Source: Bugulina stolonifera (Eukaryota; Bryozoa; Gymnolaemata; Cheilostomatida; Bugulidae). Taken from it: a stretch of DNA of 64,000 nt. The DNA is taken from the NCBI GenBank assembly GCA_935421135.1, contig OW285193.1, positions 5,264,496-5,328,495 on the forward strand, given 5' to 3'. A program made the position numbers and the translations under genes. Positions 12,001-27,000 of the stretch are shown piece by piece. Within the stretch, counting starts at the first letter, position 1. Each line of letters opens with the position of its first letter. The notes below the pieces were generated by a model that was not told the origin of the DNA, did no database searches, and saw nothing but the letters and a program-made list of their open reading frames with translations.

Positions 12001-15000
12001 CTGTTTACTGTCTAGGCCTACAGCAATGTTTAACTTCTTGACTGAAGCAAAATTTAATTGAAACTAATGTTGATGCCATGAAGATAGATTCAGTTGAAGC
12101 AATGAGGATAATGATGTTTGAAAAGTGAGTACATGTAATTGTACATGTTTTTATCTGTAGCTGGAGTGGAGGTAAGCCAACCTTGCCTAAAGAGACCTCT
12201 CCTTTGGGTATTTATGGTGGTGTCACTCAAACTAGAACATGACAGCAGTTATTGCCAGCGTTATTAGCAGAGAGAGAATCATCAGGTAGATGGAGAACCG
12301 TACAACTACATGTGACAGTGGGTATGTATACGTTTTCAACCTACTTCAATATATTATACATTGTACATATAGGCTAAATCACACCACATGTAGCCATCAG
12401 ACTCGTAGCTTACTGGATTTACATAGCTCTGTATGTACATGTATATACATTGTGACAGTAGAGCAGTGCTACTTTTACTGGAATCAATGCAGTAGGCCTA
12501 CAACTAGGAATCGGTGTGTAGTAGGTTATGTCATTACACAACGCTACCTTTAGTTGATGCTTCAATTGTATTAGTTTGACTGGCTGGCAATTATTACACA
12601 TAGGTGGTACCAAAACAGCTAACACTCTGCTCTTGTTGATATTATAGTACAGGACTGGCCTAAGTTTTGTTGAAGTGGGCCACATCTAAAATTTCCATAT
12701 TTGTGGTGGACCACTTATTTTTGTTTCAATTGATGCTGTAACTTCAAAAGTGTATTGATGCTCTTAGCAGTGTATGTGCATGTGTCTGTCGGTGTACATG
12801 TAGATGTACTGTGTAGATGTAGCTCTAGGTAAGGTGTAGGTATACTTGTAGGTGTGCGCGTAGTTGTAGGTATACTTTTAGGTGTACATGTAGCTGTGGG
12901 TATACATTAGGTGTACATGCAGGTGTAGCTGTGAGTGTGCGTGTATGTGCACGTAGCTGTAGGTGTATGTGACAGATGATATTCTGATTAGGCTACTAGT
13001 CATTATGGCCTCATAGTTGGTAGTTGTGCTAGGATGTGGGTTAATCAGTTGTATTGCATTGATTGTCAGTCAGATTATGCTACTGTGATGAACTGTCTAT
13101 ATTACTAACCTAACTAGAGGTAGACTGGTATGTTAGTTAGTAGTTAAACTACAGTGTGGGTTGAACAGTTGTGAATGATATTGGAATTCGAGCTTGAAGC
13201 TGTTAGGTGCAGTAGTGGAGAAATTTGGATAGCCTTAGTTCCTTGTTTGTGGTTGGGGTTTGGGGTAAGGGCGGTCAACCAGCAAAATATAGAGAAGACA
13301 ACTTCTCCTGCTTCATTTGTGGTGAAGAACAAAGGCTATCTCAAATTTCTCCACTTCTGCACCTAACTCGCTTGAAGCAGAGTGACTGGCAGACTTAGTA
13401 TGCAGTCTTGTGGGGGAATGTGGCTTAGCACCTACAGTGACTTGCTATAAGTTAGTTAAGATTTTGGCTCTACATGTACATGCCCATTCACAGGGTTAAG
13501 AGTACTCCAGCTCACATAGTTTTGCTAGCTCACTCAGTGCTTACCATAGATAACGGAATGTTTATATTACATCTAACAGTACATTCATTGATGTACCATT
13601 ATTAGATCTATAGTAATAATAATAATGCACTCAGCAAGTAGGCAGTCCATCAGCTGGCTAGATGCCAACTGACTCTACAGGCAAGGAAGCAAGCTATTAA
13701 TAGCCCATAGCTTAGTGCTAGTTATTAGTAGAGCTGCATGCTAGTACTAACGATTGTGTGTAGTGTTAAAACAGGCCTCATTGCTGTTCACTGTCTCGGC
13801 CTACAGCAATGTTGGACTTCTTGATTGAAGCAAAATTTAATTGAAACTAATGTTAATGCCATGAAGATAGTTTCAGTTGGACACAATGAGGATAACTATG
13901 TTTGAAAAGTGAGTACATGTATTGTGCATGTTTTTATCTGTAGCTGGAGTTGAGGTAAGCCAACCTTGCCTAAAGAGACCTCTCCTTTGGGTATTTATGG
14001 TGGTGCCAATCAAACTAGAACATGAATGCATTCACAGCAAGTTATTGCCAGCGTTATTAGCAGAGAGAGAACCATCTGGTGGTTGGAGAACCGTACAACT
14101 ACATGTGACAGTGGGTATGTATACGTTTGTCAACCTACCTCAATATATTATACATTGTACATATAGGCTAAATCACACCACATGTAGCCATAACACTCTT
14201 GACTTACTGGCTTTATATCAGCCTATAATTATGTTCATGTATATACATTGTGACAGAGTAGAGTAGGGCTACTTTTACTGGGATCAAGGCAGTACAACTA
14301 GGAATCGGTGTGTAGTAGGTTATGTTATTACACAACGCTACCTTTAGTTGATGCTTCAATTGTATAGTTTGACTGGCTGGTAATTATTAGGTACAATTAA
14401 TTGGTTGTACCAAAACAGCTAACACTCTGCTCTTGATGATATTATAGTACAGGGCTGGCCAAAGTTTTGTTGAAGTGGGCCACCTCTAAAATTCTCATAC
14501 TTTAGGTGGGCCATTCAATTAAATGTTGTAACCTAATAGTTATTTTCAAGCACATGAACATTAATGCTCATGGAAGTGCATGTGCATGTGTGTATAGGTG
14601 TAGGCCTACATGTAGGTGTAGTATGGATGTACAGTAGGTGTACTTGTAGCTGTTGGTGAGTAGTGTGTGGTTATTGTACTGTATTGTTAGATTACTTTAG
14701 TAATAACTGCTGCCAGGTTGAGATGTCTAAATTATTAAATGGGCTGTCAGAGTGGGGCTATTTTTACTGGAATCAATACAGTACAACTAGAAATCGTTGC
14801 GCAGTAGGTTATGTCATAGGTTATGTCATTACGTCAGTAGTTGATGCTTCAGTTATATTAGTTTAACTGGCTGGTAAAAGTTTCAAGACACTGTGTAGAA
14901 TACCACGCACAATAAATAACCTCAGAAGCTGTCTAACGATTTTGTACTTGGCCATACCTATACAGTTGTAACTGTGCGTTATTTGTTTACCTCTAGCTGG

Positions 15001-18000
15001 TGTAGAGCTGGAGCTGGAAGTGCCACTACTTGAGGACTGTGGGCTGATGCCAGTAAATGCTGCATGATTGATGGGGATAGCCAGAGGACTGTTGTGACAG
15101 TTAGTAGAGGGAGTGCCATCAAGTGTGTGTAGATTTGAATCTTTGGTGAGTAAAGTATAGAAATGGTCACACATATGTACATGCATCTACATTGCAAGTA
15201 CAGCAAATAGAATTATTTTTATCATGCGCAGTGAATAACCTTAAGTTGTCCAATAAATAACTTTGCACTTTGCTATAATATGTACACAATTTAAGCAGTT
15301 AATGTCGCTGTCTTCTATTTGTTTTGATGCTTCTCCAGGTGATCTTGAACTTGGTGCATCTGGCTTAGAGTTATGGTGGTGTACACAGCATTGAGTAGCC
15401 TACTTACCAATGCAGCCCACAAAAGACCCGTCCACTAAAGATATGCACTACTTTCTCAGCCTGTATTCTGGAACTGAGGAATATGCAACGAAATAAGTTA
15501 TGCTGTGCCCATCTCTCTGGCAAACCTCCTTACACAGTTGACATTACCAGTTTCTCTGCCCTTATAGTTAGTTTGTGAATAAAATTCAAGTAGTTCATGT
15601 CGATACCAAATGTTTGATGCAGTAATCGTGTAAGCGTCCCATTTTTAGTTCTGATTCTGTTTTGATTTTTTAAGACTTCTGGAGAAGATTTTTTCTCAAC
15701 TCACAGTACATTGTATATTTATATTGCACTAGTATGCTAGTAGGTAGATAGCTAAAATATAATATGTTATGTATTATCTAGCAGCTACCGTTGCATTTTG
15801 TCTAGTTGAAGTCATTTTATGGTTTTATATCTGTTGTGTATTGTGAAAGAGTTTTCTAATCTGATCTACACAAAAAGTGTATACCAGGGTGTAAACTTGC
15901 TATGCAAAGAATTATCATTTGATGTGATGTTAGTGCTGCTTCAGTGTGAACTTACTCTTACTACTTATTCAAAAATGCTTCCATTAGCCTGGTGTTCCAG
16001 GCAGCCTGGATTATGGTGTATATTGTAAATCTGAGACAGATTGCATTGGATATACATGTACATCTATCACTGATATACAAAAGATGTAGAATTTCGCACC
16101 CAAAAGCGTTGCGCTGCTGTCTGCTTATTTATAGTTTATAGTGGCAATGGGGAGAAATCCTTGTGGCTACATTGTTGCGTTGTGCTATCTGCTTCACGTT
16201 ATGTTATCAGCTGCACGCGTGGTAGCGTCACTGTTTGGAGTCATCGTCTCAATATTGTGAATAGTTTTTCTGTAATAGCTGGTTAATCAAGAAGAATTGT
16301 AAGCCCCACAGCAAACAACAGCAACTTCAAACTATAAAGAACCTTTCTGCCAAATTTCAAAGCTTTTGGTGAAAGCATTCTCTTGTTATCTGCTGAAGAA
16401 GTTTTTGTCGAGGCTTGTTTCATCCGCCCTGCCGAAGCCATGCCCAGCCCGCAGTTGACAGGCTATCGGGCTACATTGTCGCGTTATCTCCTTCACGTTA
16501 TGTTGTCTGCTGCACGCGTGGTAGCGTCACTGTTTGGAGTCATAGTCTCAATATTGTGAATAGTTTTTCTGTAATAGCTCGTTAATCAAGAAGAATTGTA
16601 AGCTCCACAGCAAACAACAGCAACTTCAAACTATAAAGAACCTTTCTGCCAAATTTCAAAGCTTTTGGTGAAAGCAATCTCTTGTTATCTGCTGAAGAAG
16701 TTTTTGTCGAGGCTTGTTTCATCCGCCCTGCCGAAGCCATGCCCAGCACGCAGTTGACAGGCTATCGGGCTATAGTGAACCAAGGGCTGATTAGGGACAA
16801 CTTCAAAAATTGCGATTTCGGCCGTACCTTTGTTGCATTGAGTAGCATGTCTTAAACCGTAGTACTACATTGGTAGCTTTTGAAGCTGATTAAAGTTCTT
16901 GTGGTCATTGGGGTTTTTAAAAATATCGGTGAGCCTGCGTAAATCTGCACAATGAACTGGCCTGAGTAGTACAATGTAGACATAGTTAGATCAGTCATAG
17001 TTGAATGAGTCATAGTTGGGCGATGGATATTTATCGATATTGCCCAAAAGCTGGGTAAGTTTTTGAGAGAGTCGGGTTCGGATGAAGCCTCTAGCTGTTA
17101 GAACAGCCCTGGATATCTGAATCTCATCAATGGAAAAACCAGCGGATACATCTATAAGTGGTCACGCTCATTCGCTAGTGTACCGATATGAAGTTCGAAG
17201 AAAGATTAGGCTGGAGAGAAGAGTCAGAATGATTGACTCCTGATGTATTAATCTTCTCGGGAGATTGGGTTATTGTGGGAAGCCTGTCGTCAAACCACAG
17301 AAGTCCATAGAGGAGACCAGGAACATCAGGAAGCTACATGTACGTTGTTAGAAGTAGAGAGAAGCATGGTGTCTCGGTGCACTAACATGGTAACTTGCAT
17401 AGGTTATAATGCAACTATCACATGTACATTTCAATGTAGTAAATTCCGTGAAATCATTTGTTTACTACAGCTGTACTCTTTCTATGCAAACAGCTTGAAT
17501 TCAAGAAATTTCTATATGATAGTTAGACAAGAAACAAACAGTCGCGTTCTTTAACAAAGTTACATTCAAAACAGCATTGAGTAGTGTTAGCTGGTTGAGT
17601 ATGGGCAAGAGGACACAACTCTGCTTATAGTAACACAAGTGAGGCTGCAACGAACATACACAAACTACACCTCCTAACTCCTTTAAATTATTTTAAACCC
17701 CGGAATCTATTGCAATAGTTTTATTCTAGAAGAAAACAGAACATTTTTGCAAATACACCGTGACACATAGAATAACACATAATTTACTTTTCAGGCCCAA
17801 AACTACTGTGTACTATGTAATGGTAGTGTTAAAATAAGTACAGCTGCAACTCACAGTTTCCCATGGAATATAAAATCCAGAAGTGGAGAAGGTCCGATCA
17901 GTAGATAGAATATGGCAGATATAGTCATCAGGACTGTCATTATCGAGAAGACGTACCCCTGAAGAAACAGAAATTATACATGTGGAGATATCCTGTCATG

Positions 18001-21000
18001 TTGAACAATCTGTATACAAAGTTTTGTTCTGAGCACAGTAATGTTAACAATAGTAAAATATCTGGATCTCAAATTTATTCCTAGTATCAAATATCCTAAA
18101 AACAGAAATATTTCGCGAAAGAAAGTTTCACGAGTTTGCTAATCCTGGAGCAATTTGTGCGTTAGAAATATTTAGCGAGTTTGGCCTATCGAAATTTGTC
18201 AAATCCCAAAATTGATGTTTAAGCATATTCCAGCATTAAAACCAAGCTTAGCTAAGCTCTATGTTTACTCAGATTTAAACCCCCACTTACATACAGTACA
18301 AATCTACAGCTGACTCCTATATAGTGCAGTAAGCCCACCTGTGAGGTAAAGTAATTACTGTAGCTTGTTAAAAAATCCTCTGATTAAGCTCCTATTCTAG
18401 GCTACTTACCAATTATGTTATAGCAAATACATGCTGCTTTGTAAAATATTCAACTATGTATCATATAGCTATATAGCTGCATGTATGGTCTGTTTAAACC
18501 AGAAATTATTTAAATCAGTTTGAAAACAGATATTAATAGCGATGGAAATCATTTGCATTATTTGCGAGTTTGTCACTCGCGAAATTCGCAAAAGTTAAAA
18601 CTCGCAAAATGTATCTGCTTTTAGGGTAGTGTCTTTGTGACTTAAATTTCATGCACAGGCCAACTTCCTGTAAACTCTTCCGTCACACATCCATCATTGA
18701 GTCGCAAAAACACACAAGCCTGGTCCGAAAGCAAAATCCTCATTTTTATGCGAAAACCCGGGTGTGCCAATGAGCTAGGTATGGTTTTCTTTGAATGAAA
18801 AAAATCCCTATCCAATAGCCATTTTGGCCTATCCCAGACGGCCATCTTTCAATTTTTATTTGCAAACCAGATCAGTTAAATAGATCACAAAGACACCAAT
18901 AGCATTTGCATAAGCTTAAAACTTGCAGTAAAACTATGCATTAGCTCACCTACATGTACTTACCCTGTTAACAAGAGCTGCGGTTACTGGAACGAAAAGC
19001 GAATATATTATCGGAGTAGGACTCAACCATAAGCCAACTTCTGGTGGTGGTTTATGAAACTACATCATAAGAAAAGATAATGAAATAATTAATTCCATGC
19101 TCCATGTGTGTTTTTGGGTTTTAGATTTCTTTTGAATTTTCTACTATTAGTGGGCTGTCACGGCAATCATTAAAGTTATTGTCACTAGGCGTACATGGAA
19201 ACACTTTGTCACAAGGCATACATGGAAACACTTTACAATCCCAAACTATAGTAACTGAATGGCTAATTGAAATTAACTACTGTTAGCAACTGAGGGGTTA
19301 TTAGGTACACATACTTCTTTAAATGACATATTGTGATGGTACAGGACATTTGTATACGACTCCAGCTACCCGGATAAAACCCCATAGCACCTTAAGTGCC
19401 TAGTAGTTGCCACAGCACTACTCAGCTAACACTCGTACTCTCATATCCAGCTGTTCTTATACTCATGCTCAACTGTATTGCATGTCTAAACCATTCATTT
19501 GCTGTCTACATACGTGTATCTATGTGTTTATATCCATTCTACTTAACTATATACCAACGTACATTCATGTATGGCAATTACTGAGTTTTTTGGTACCTTT
19601 TATACCCATGTAAAGAGGCCCGACCTCTCAGAATCCCTTGATATTCATTTTGTACATGAATTGGATGATTATAAGCAACTTTTGTATAACCCGACCTATT
19701 TTGGGTCGGCCGTCGGGCTTTCGGCGGCCATGTTGTTGCGCAACTTCCAGACGACCCTACGTCGTCTTTTCCCGACACTACGTCGGGCGGAAGTTCTTAT
19801 ACTATATAAAGGACCATGTTTTATCATTTGTTGTTTCAGTCTTTACTTGGCTTTCAATAAAGACACATCTATACTTGATACAGAGACTTTCACTTCCTTT
19901 TGCCAGGTCATTCGCTTAGCGAACTGCCTACTAGGTCGGATCACTCTCTTTCATAGTATAGTCTACAGGCTAGACTCGGGACCAGATGGGTCGTCTCTGG
20001 TAGTAGTTTGACTACTGAGACCGCTCGATCTTTTATGTAATGAGAAGGCCTAGCACCACTCTTAGGCACTTCATTTCTTGGGTCGGCAGTCGTCCAAGGA
20101 CGGCCGCTCGCAAACCAGAAACCATTACAGTATTATGACTTCATGACGCAATCACTAGCATTCTATGCTTGCAATCGCTAGCATTCTATGCTTGCAATCG
20201 CTAGTATTCTATGCTTGCAATCGCTAGTATTCTATGCTTGCAATCGCTAGCATTCTATGCTTGCAATCGCTAGCATTCTATGCTTGCAATCGCTAGCATT
20301 CTATGCTTGCAATCGCTAGCATTCTATGCTTGCAATCACTAGCATTCTATGCTTGCAATCACTAGCATTCTATGCTTGCAATCACTAGCATTCTATGCTT
20401 GCAATCACTAGCATTCTATGCTTGCAATCACTAGCATTCTATGCTTGCAATCACTAGCATTCTATGCTTGCAATCACTAGCATTCTATGCTTGCAATCAC
20501 TAGCATTCTATGCTTGCAATCACTAGCATTCTATGCTTCGTATTTTCCTTCGATGGGAGTTGCTTCACCCTACGAAGCTGTGCTGCTGGCCTAATTCCAA
20601 GCTTCATACTATGTTGCTCAACAGTTTTGTGGGAGACATATTTAACGTTTCTAGCCCATGACATCATAATACAATAACCTTGGACATTAAGAATTCCTAC
20701 GCATTGTCTGATGTTGATTCAACCGCAACAAGGAGTGCGCAGCTAAACTGACGTCATAGCACAACATAGTTATTAACAAACAGTTACACAAGAGTAAATT
20801 CCATTGCGCTAGCCTAGTCCTACTACTGCTACTAAATAGCCAGCTAAAATTCGAAGAATGCTACTCCCATCCTACGAAGGCAATAAAAATCCCTACGTAT
20901 CTTTTGCAAATACCAAAGTCAGTGAGGTCTTCCAAACATTCAACTACTACCACAGAACAAAGCCTCATATCACTTGGCACTTGGGAAGTCATGCAAAAAG

Positions 21001-24000
21001 CAGTTTCATACCAGGAAAAATGATAATCATGATAATTGGTTTAAAACACTTATATTACCGCTTGTGTGAGGTAGATACTGAAGAATGGTATTCTACAGTT
21101 ACTGACTGCTTGATACACTAAGGCAATAAAGAAGACGATGACTACTCCAGGAATCCTCATTAGATTTAGCATTCCCTTCTTGTCTTTGGTCTCTGCAGAC
21201 TCTGAATAAAAATTTTTAGCAGTATTATCAAATGTTATTCATTCAAGTTATTAATTTTATGTACCTGTAATTGTTGAGCATCTAATTTGCTATTACTGTT
21301 CTAGCATCGCATCGCTGGACTGCAAGAAAGGTTTCAGAGCGTTAGTAGGCCTATTGAGATATAAAGGGTGCATTGTTTTTATTTCTAGGTATATCTTTAG
21401 CAACTGAAGATGTAATACATACCTGTTTTAGGAACCAAGGTGGCCACTAGTATGGTAAGTATTATCAGTAAACCTCCAATCATGAAGAAGCTGCAGGCAT
21501 AGCCACCCAACTAAAACATATTAACGCAAGTCACTTTGTAGTAACTTGGGATCAAGTGCATGTAATAGCCATTTACTTACTACTACATTGTCAATTTTAC
21601 TGCAAAAAGGACACCAAAATTCCATCATTTGACTTTGCACCTCATATCAATTATTGCGATATTCATATTTCTGCTAAGTTACATGTACATGTACATGTCT
21701 TGTTTGATTCTCACAATCCGCTTGACAGAAAACTCAACTGCTCATGTATCCATCTTATCACATTCTCTTGGATTTACTTTGAGATAGATTACACATGTAC
21801 ATGCACATATACATATACATATACATGTACATATACATGTACATATACATGTACATATACATGTACATATACATGTACATACATGCATATATATACATAT
21901 ACATGTACATGTACATGTACATGTATATGTACATGTATATGTACATGTATATGTACATGTATATGTACATGTATATGTATACATGTATGTATATGTGCAT
22001 GTACATGTGCATGTACATGTATAATCTATCTCAAAATAAATCCAGGGAATGTGATGAGATGGATGCATGAGCAGTTAAGTTTTCTGTCAAGTGGATCGTG
22101 AGAAACAGACATAATAGAGACAGAGGCAACTACGAGTATATAGTTGAATTAAAGTACCGCATATAGTCCAGCTCCGATGGTACGGCCGGCCATGATCCCA
22201 ACATTCAGTGCAGTTTCCGCTAATCCCTGCAGGATATATACAAGTATACTAAGTATGAACAGGTAAATGCTGTACATGCTGTGTGTATAAATTATACTGC
22301 ATATGACTGTTGTGTTTACATGTATGTGCAAATAAGGCTTAAACACCAATTTATAATAATACTGTAATGTTTTAGTGTTTATTTACATACGGGTGCCGAG
22401 GGCACAAGTATACGAAGGGCTTGGAATTGGTAGAGGACGATCAAGTGATCTTCCACACATTACATAAAAGAGTGAACAGTTATTAGGTGGTCTTGTTATT
22501 ATATATCTAGACGTAGGCTGATGCTGAGACTCTTTAAAGAGTCCAGGGTCGGCGTAGGTCTGTAGACTTTATACTTCAGAGGAGTGTAGTGAAAGATCTG
22601 ATATTCGAGGAACTAAAGCCCGACGCTAGATTCATTTAGAATCCGGGATCGACCTAAGCCGGAGAAGTGGTGTAGAGATATGCTTAAACGAGGATGGGGA
22701 TGAACTCGAGCCGTATGGATCTATGGATCCGCCGGTGGAGTTACCCGCCTACAAGAGTAAGCCTCTAGGTTTGGGTTAGGAAGTGTTGCTTTATTAGAGC
22801 ACAATCAACAACTGATTTCATACAGAAAATGTGCTATCTTATATACTATATATACTTCCGGTAAAAGAGGCCGATAAGGTCTCGGGTCCGGAACTGATGC
22901 AACAACATGGATGGTTCCGCCCGACGTCGGCCACAAAAAGGGTCGGCCTTGGCACAAAAGGTGCTTACAATGGTCCGAAACAGAAAGTATATAAATATGA
23001 GCCTATTACAAGATATCGACCTTAAAAAGTATATGGTAAAAGACTCAGTCTAGTACAATCAGATGAGAGAATATAATTGCTTGTAATATGTGGGAAAAAC
23101 CAAGTGTAATTGCAATAATCTGATTGATGGATAATAATAATAGAGCACACGATAAGTGGTTGATTATAATAGAGTGTAATCATGCATGTATAATAAATGT
23201 ACAAGATAAGACAATAATGCATGAATGAATAATATGGATAAGTGTCAATACATGTATGTATATGAATAATCATGTAAACAATGTCAATGTCAGTGTGGCT
23301 AGCCCATGGAGGCCATTACCACGGAGGCTGTTTCACCACAATACATGTGCATGTAGATTGGATACTACATATTACAATGCAAGGCTGCAATTTAAGGGGC
23401 AGCAGGGAGGCACTGTCGCCCCTGTTGCCAAAATAAAGTGGCCTAAAAACACTACTTTTGAAAACTGGGCAGTTTTCCCTACTCTTAGCTTGATTTCCAA
23501 AGTGACATGCTCAGAGCATGTTTACTGCTCACTGGTGAAGCTTCCTTTTTTAAAGTTGCTGAGCTGGTCTAGTGGTAGCATGTTCTGTTTACTGTGCTAG
23601 GCGATTAGGTGCCGTAGAGGCCCCGGGTTCTAACCCCTGTCAGGAACTGGTATTTTCATGGATTTGAAATGAGTCACTGACTGCTCAAAAATAAATTCCT
23701 TGCTAAAATACACTATTATATACAAAAAAATGGCCAAACCCCCTAACATTTAAATAAATATTGTAAAAAAACCAATAATCCCAATAAAAATATTTGAATT
23801 TTAAAAATTAACTATTTATATTGGAATTCTTGGATTTCCTTATATTGTTATAATTATAATATTTCTTAATATTACGAATAAGTTTAGAATGTTACCATTT
23901 CAAACATAATATTATATAATAATATATACATGTGTAGGTAATCTGGAGGTTATAATTACCAACATTCAAATGGGTTTATCCTGGCTACCACCAGGTTTAC

Positions 24001-27000
24001 AAAGACAAACAACGCATCAATCCTAATGAAATAAGATGAATAAAATTATTTGTGAATATTGAATGGTGCGACAGCAGTCGTTTAATGTCATTTGTGTTTT
24101 CTTTTCCATTTTAAATAATTAATTGATAATAATAATAATAACCATCATTCATGGATTCTTTGTATAGAGACACAATCATGTAGTTATTATAAACTACTAC
24201 TAGCTAGTAATACTACTGTAACACTTTCATTCCTATTACAAGTAATAGTAACGGTAGTAAGTAGAAGTAGTAGTGAACACTTGTTGTGGTGATGCCATGA
24301 CTAACATGCCATTACATTTATTTTTCAGCATTTTAGAAAGTAAAATTAAAAAATTTTTTGCTGCTCGTGCATTTGCAGGGAATGCCCACACCTCACCCCC
24401 TCCCACCCAATAAAGCTTTCTGCCTCCCCACTAGATTTTTCTAACCTACGCCGACGCAATGTATAGTATATACAATATACATATATGTATTATCAATAAC
24501 ATACACTACATGTACAACAGTGTACATATGTATAAAATTCATGGCAGGCGTGTACCCTCATTTTAATAAATACATAAATAGTTTTCCCCATACAGTCACT
24601 GCGGACCTGATAGTGTAGTGGTAGAATGCTTCATTGTCATTTATAGGGACATGGGTTCAAATCTCACTAGAGCATGAATTTTTTCAATTTAGCAGTTAAC
24701 TAATTGCTCAGCTACTAATAGCATAACTAAATACAATTATTATACTAATCTGTAAGGTTGTAAGGACCATGTACCCACCTCATTTGCTCCACTTCAAACA
24801 CTGCTGTACAGCATACAATGTGCAAATGTATTATGGCTGTTGTGCTCATGTGCAAGCATATAAACACCAGTATAACAGAATGGCATACATTTGCATGTAC
24901 ATTTGTATAAAGCCTGTCCCAGAGTAAAATAATGTATGATTACTTTATTTAGCTACATGTAAGTGCTGTATGATCTAACGTGAATAGACAACCATTCTGC
25001 TAGAGTAGAGATTAGCTTATGCTTACGACTACAGTGCCAGTCTCATATGGTGAGGTCTTTAATAAAATACTCATCGTGCTGACAGCTACTGCAGCACAAC
25101 CGACTCCAGCCAGTAGTCTGAGCAGAACGCAGAATACAAAGTATAAAATACCGTCCACGTAGTACACAGCCCTGAAAAGCGCAGATTGTACCAGAATAAT
25201 TGAACACAAGGATGTCACCTAATGTGTAAGGCTGAGTACAGAGTGATGGCAACAAAATAGTACATTGTATATACAGAATCCGGGTGTACTGTGCCATGAC
25301 TGTTTACTGAGGAATATGTAGGCTTACTGCGAGCATGTGGTACCACATGAAGGGTCTATACATACTTATATCAAGTCAGTCATTTTCAACATATGTTTTC
25401 CATTCTGAATATTTTATTTACTATTTTACACTTGTAGTAACATGACATAGCCTGGAATGTATAATATACTACAATATACATGTAACCAAGTAACTTGTAT
25501 GCATAAACCACAACTAGTCACTTGGCAACAACAATGCAAATCAGTGCTGCAATATTTCATTATAATGAATCCTACTCCTCAATCGTATGTATAACATGTT
25601 AAAGTATATACAATGCAGGTTTCTTTCTGTATTGTAACTTACAGGGTGTAAAGTACAAAACAGGTTGCCATGTCTCAACTCACCCGAATGCAAAGGTTGT
25701 TAACAAGCATAATATTGCTCCAAATATCGACATTGTCTTTGGATTAACTCTAGCTATCTGAAACATACATTATAACTATTACACACAGACACAACTAGCA
25801 CTGCAATACTAAATCTATAGGTATGATCACTATACTATACTTATCCTCAGATAGATGTTCTCATTTTGCTAATAATCAGATTGTTATCCATGTGATACAG
25901 ACATTACAAAACATATGTGATCTACATTTTACACCATGTTTAGTACTCTAATACAACAGCTGGTCAAACTATTGCTTTGCTTTGGGCAACATTATTTGTA
26001 TGATACAGCTAATAATATTCTTTTTCATTGACCTCGAATCGAAACTGCCTTTAAATAGGTTATGTCATGTGTGTTGAGGTAGAGTTGAAACCTACTCGTA
26101 GTAGTTGTGCAATGTTTTTGTTTAAGGTAAAATGCCCTATGTGACTAGTAGGTTCATTATGAAACAATATGAACTAAGTAAGTATGCTGGCAGAATGCCA
26201 GTCAATAAAATGAAAAAAGTGGGCTAGGTATAGGTTGGAGGGAACTTTTAAAATGTGTTAGAAAGTTGGCTAACAAAAACATTATAACAGTCATTTTACT
26301 GAAAATAATGCTAAGTGCACATAAGGCATTTTTCCATGAGAGGGCAGAATAGTTGGGTGTTTTAATTATCATGGTGTATATTGTAATGTTTTGGGGGATT
26401 GGTGTGTGTATGTTGTCCAAGACGAACCTTAGCCAAAATGAGGAACCTATGAGTGGTGTTAGGTTTTCTCATTACATGATAAATCGACAGGTACTAGTAG
26501 TCCAAAGACTAGCCAAGACGACCCATGTGGTCTCGAGTTAATGCTATCTTACTATACTGAGAAAGAGTATGTTCAGTCCTAGTAGGCAGTTTGGGCATCA
26601 AAGCCGGGGACCTTGTCAGCTGGAACAACCTATACTACGAGAGAAGACTCTGCATAAGTAGTATTATAGAAGTGTCAATATTGAGATTCAAGCCTCAACT
26701 GAGACAATGATAGTAAAAAACATGCGGCTTATGTAGTATTAGAATACGGAGGAAGTTCCGGTAAAAAGGCGGGCGTAGTGTCGTCCGGGATTTGCACAAC
26801 AAGATGGCGGCTGAAAGCCCGAGGCCAATCCAAAATAGGTCGGGTGTAACAAAAGAAGCATAAAATCGTCAGATTCGTGTGAAAAATTAATTATAGCTAA
26901 TTCTAAGAGGTCAGCCCTCTTTACATGGGTATAAAAAGGACATAATTGCTCAGCAATGCATACAACAAGTGTATGAAAGTGTAGTAATTACAACTGTATG

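Noticed and set aside
14993..15143. Minus-strand Ser/Pro-rich exon-like stretch ([16 protein letters not shown]) with a GTAAAC donor
   Set aside because: Lone fragment with a weak acceptor, no partner exons and low complexity; too little to call a gene.
19571..20011. 146-codon frame in the LTR at 19332
   Set aside because: Related frames in other LTR copies are interrupted or shifted and the frame crosses the TATA and poly(A) signals; it is LTR sequence, not a gene.
20148..20538. CRISPR-like array
   Set aside because: Units are directly adjacent without unique spacers, in a eukaryotic intron; a plain minisatellite.
21556..22101. Frames with YTCTCTYT or YMYMYM-like repeats
   Set aside because: Artefacts of the ACATRT simple repeat in the palindromic MITE.
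24600..24682. Possible true tRNA gene
   Set aside because: A and B boxes are present but the 5' and 3' ends do not pair and there is no clear anticodon stem; better read as a SINE head.
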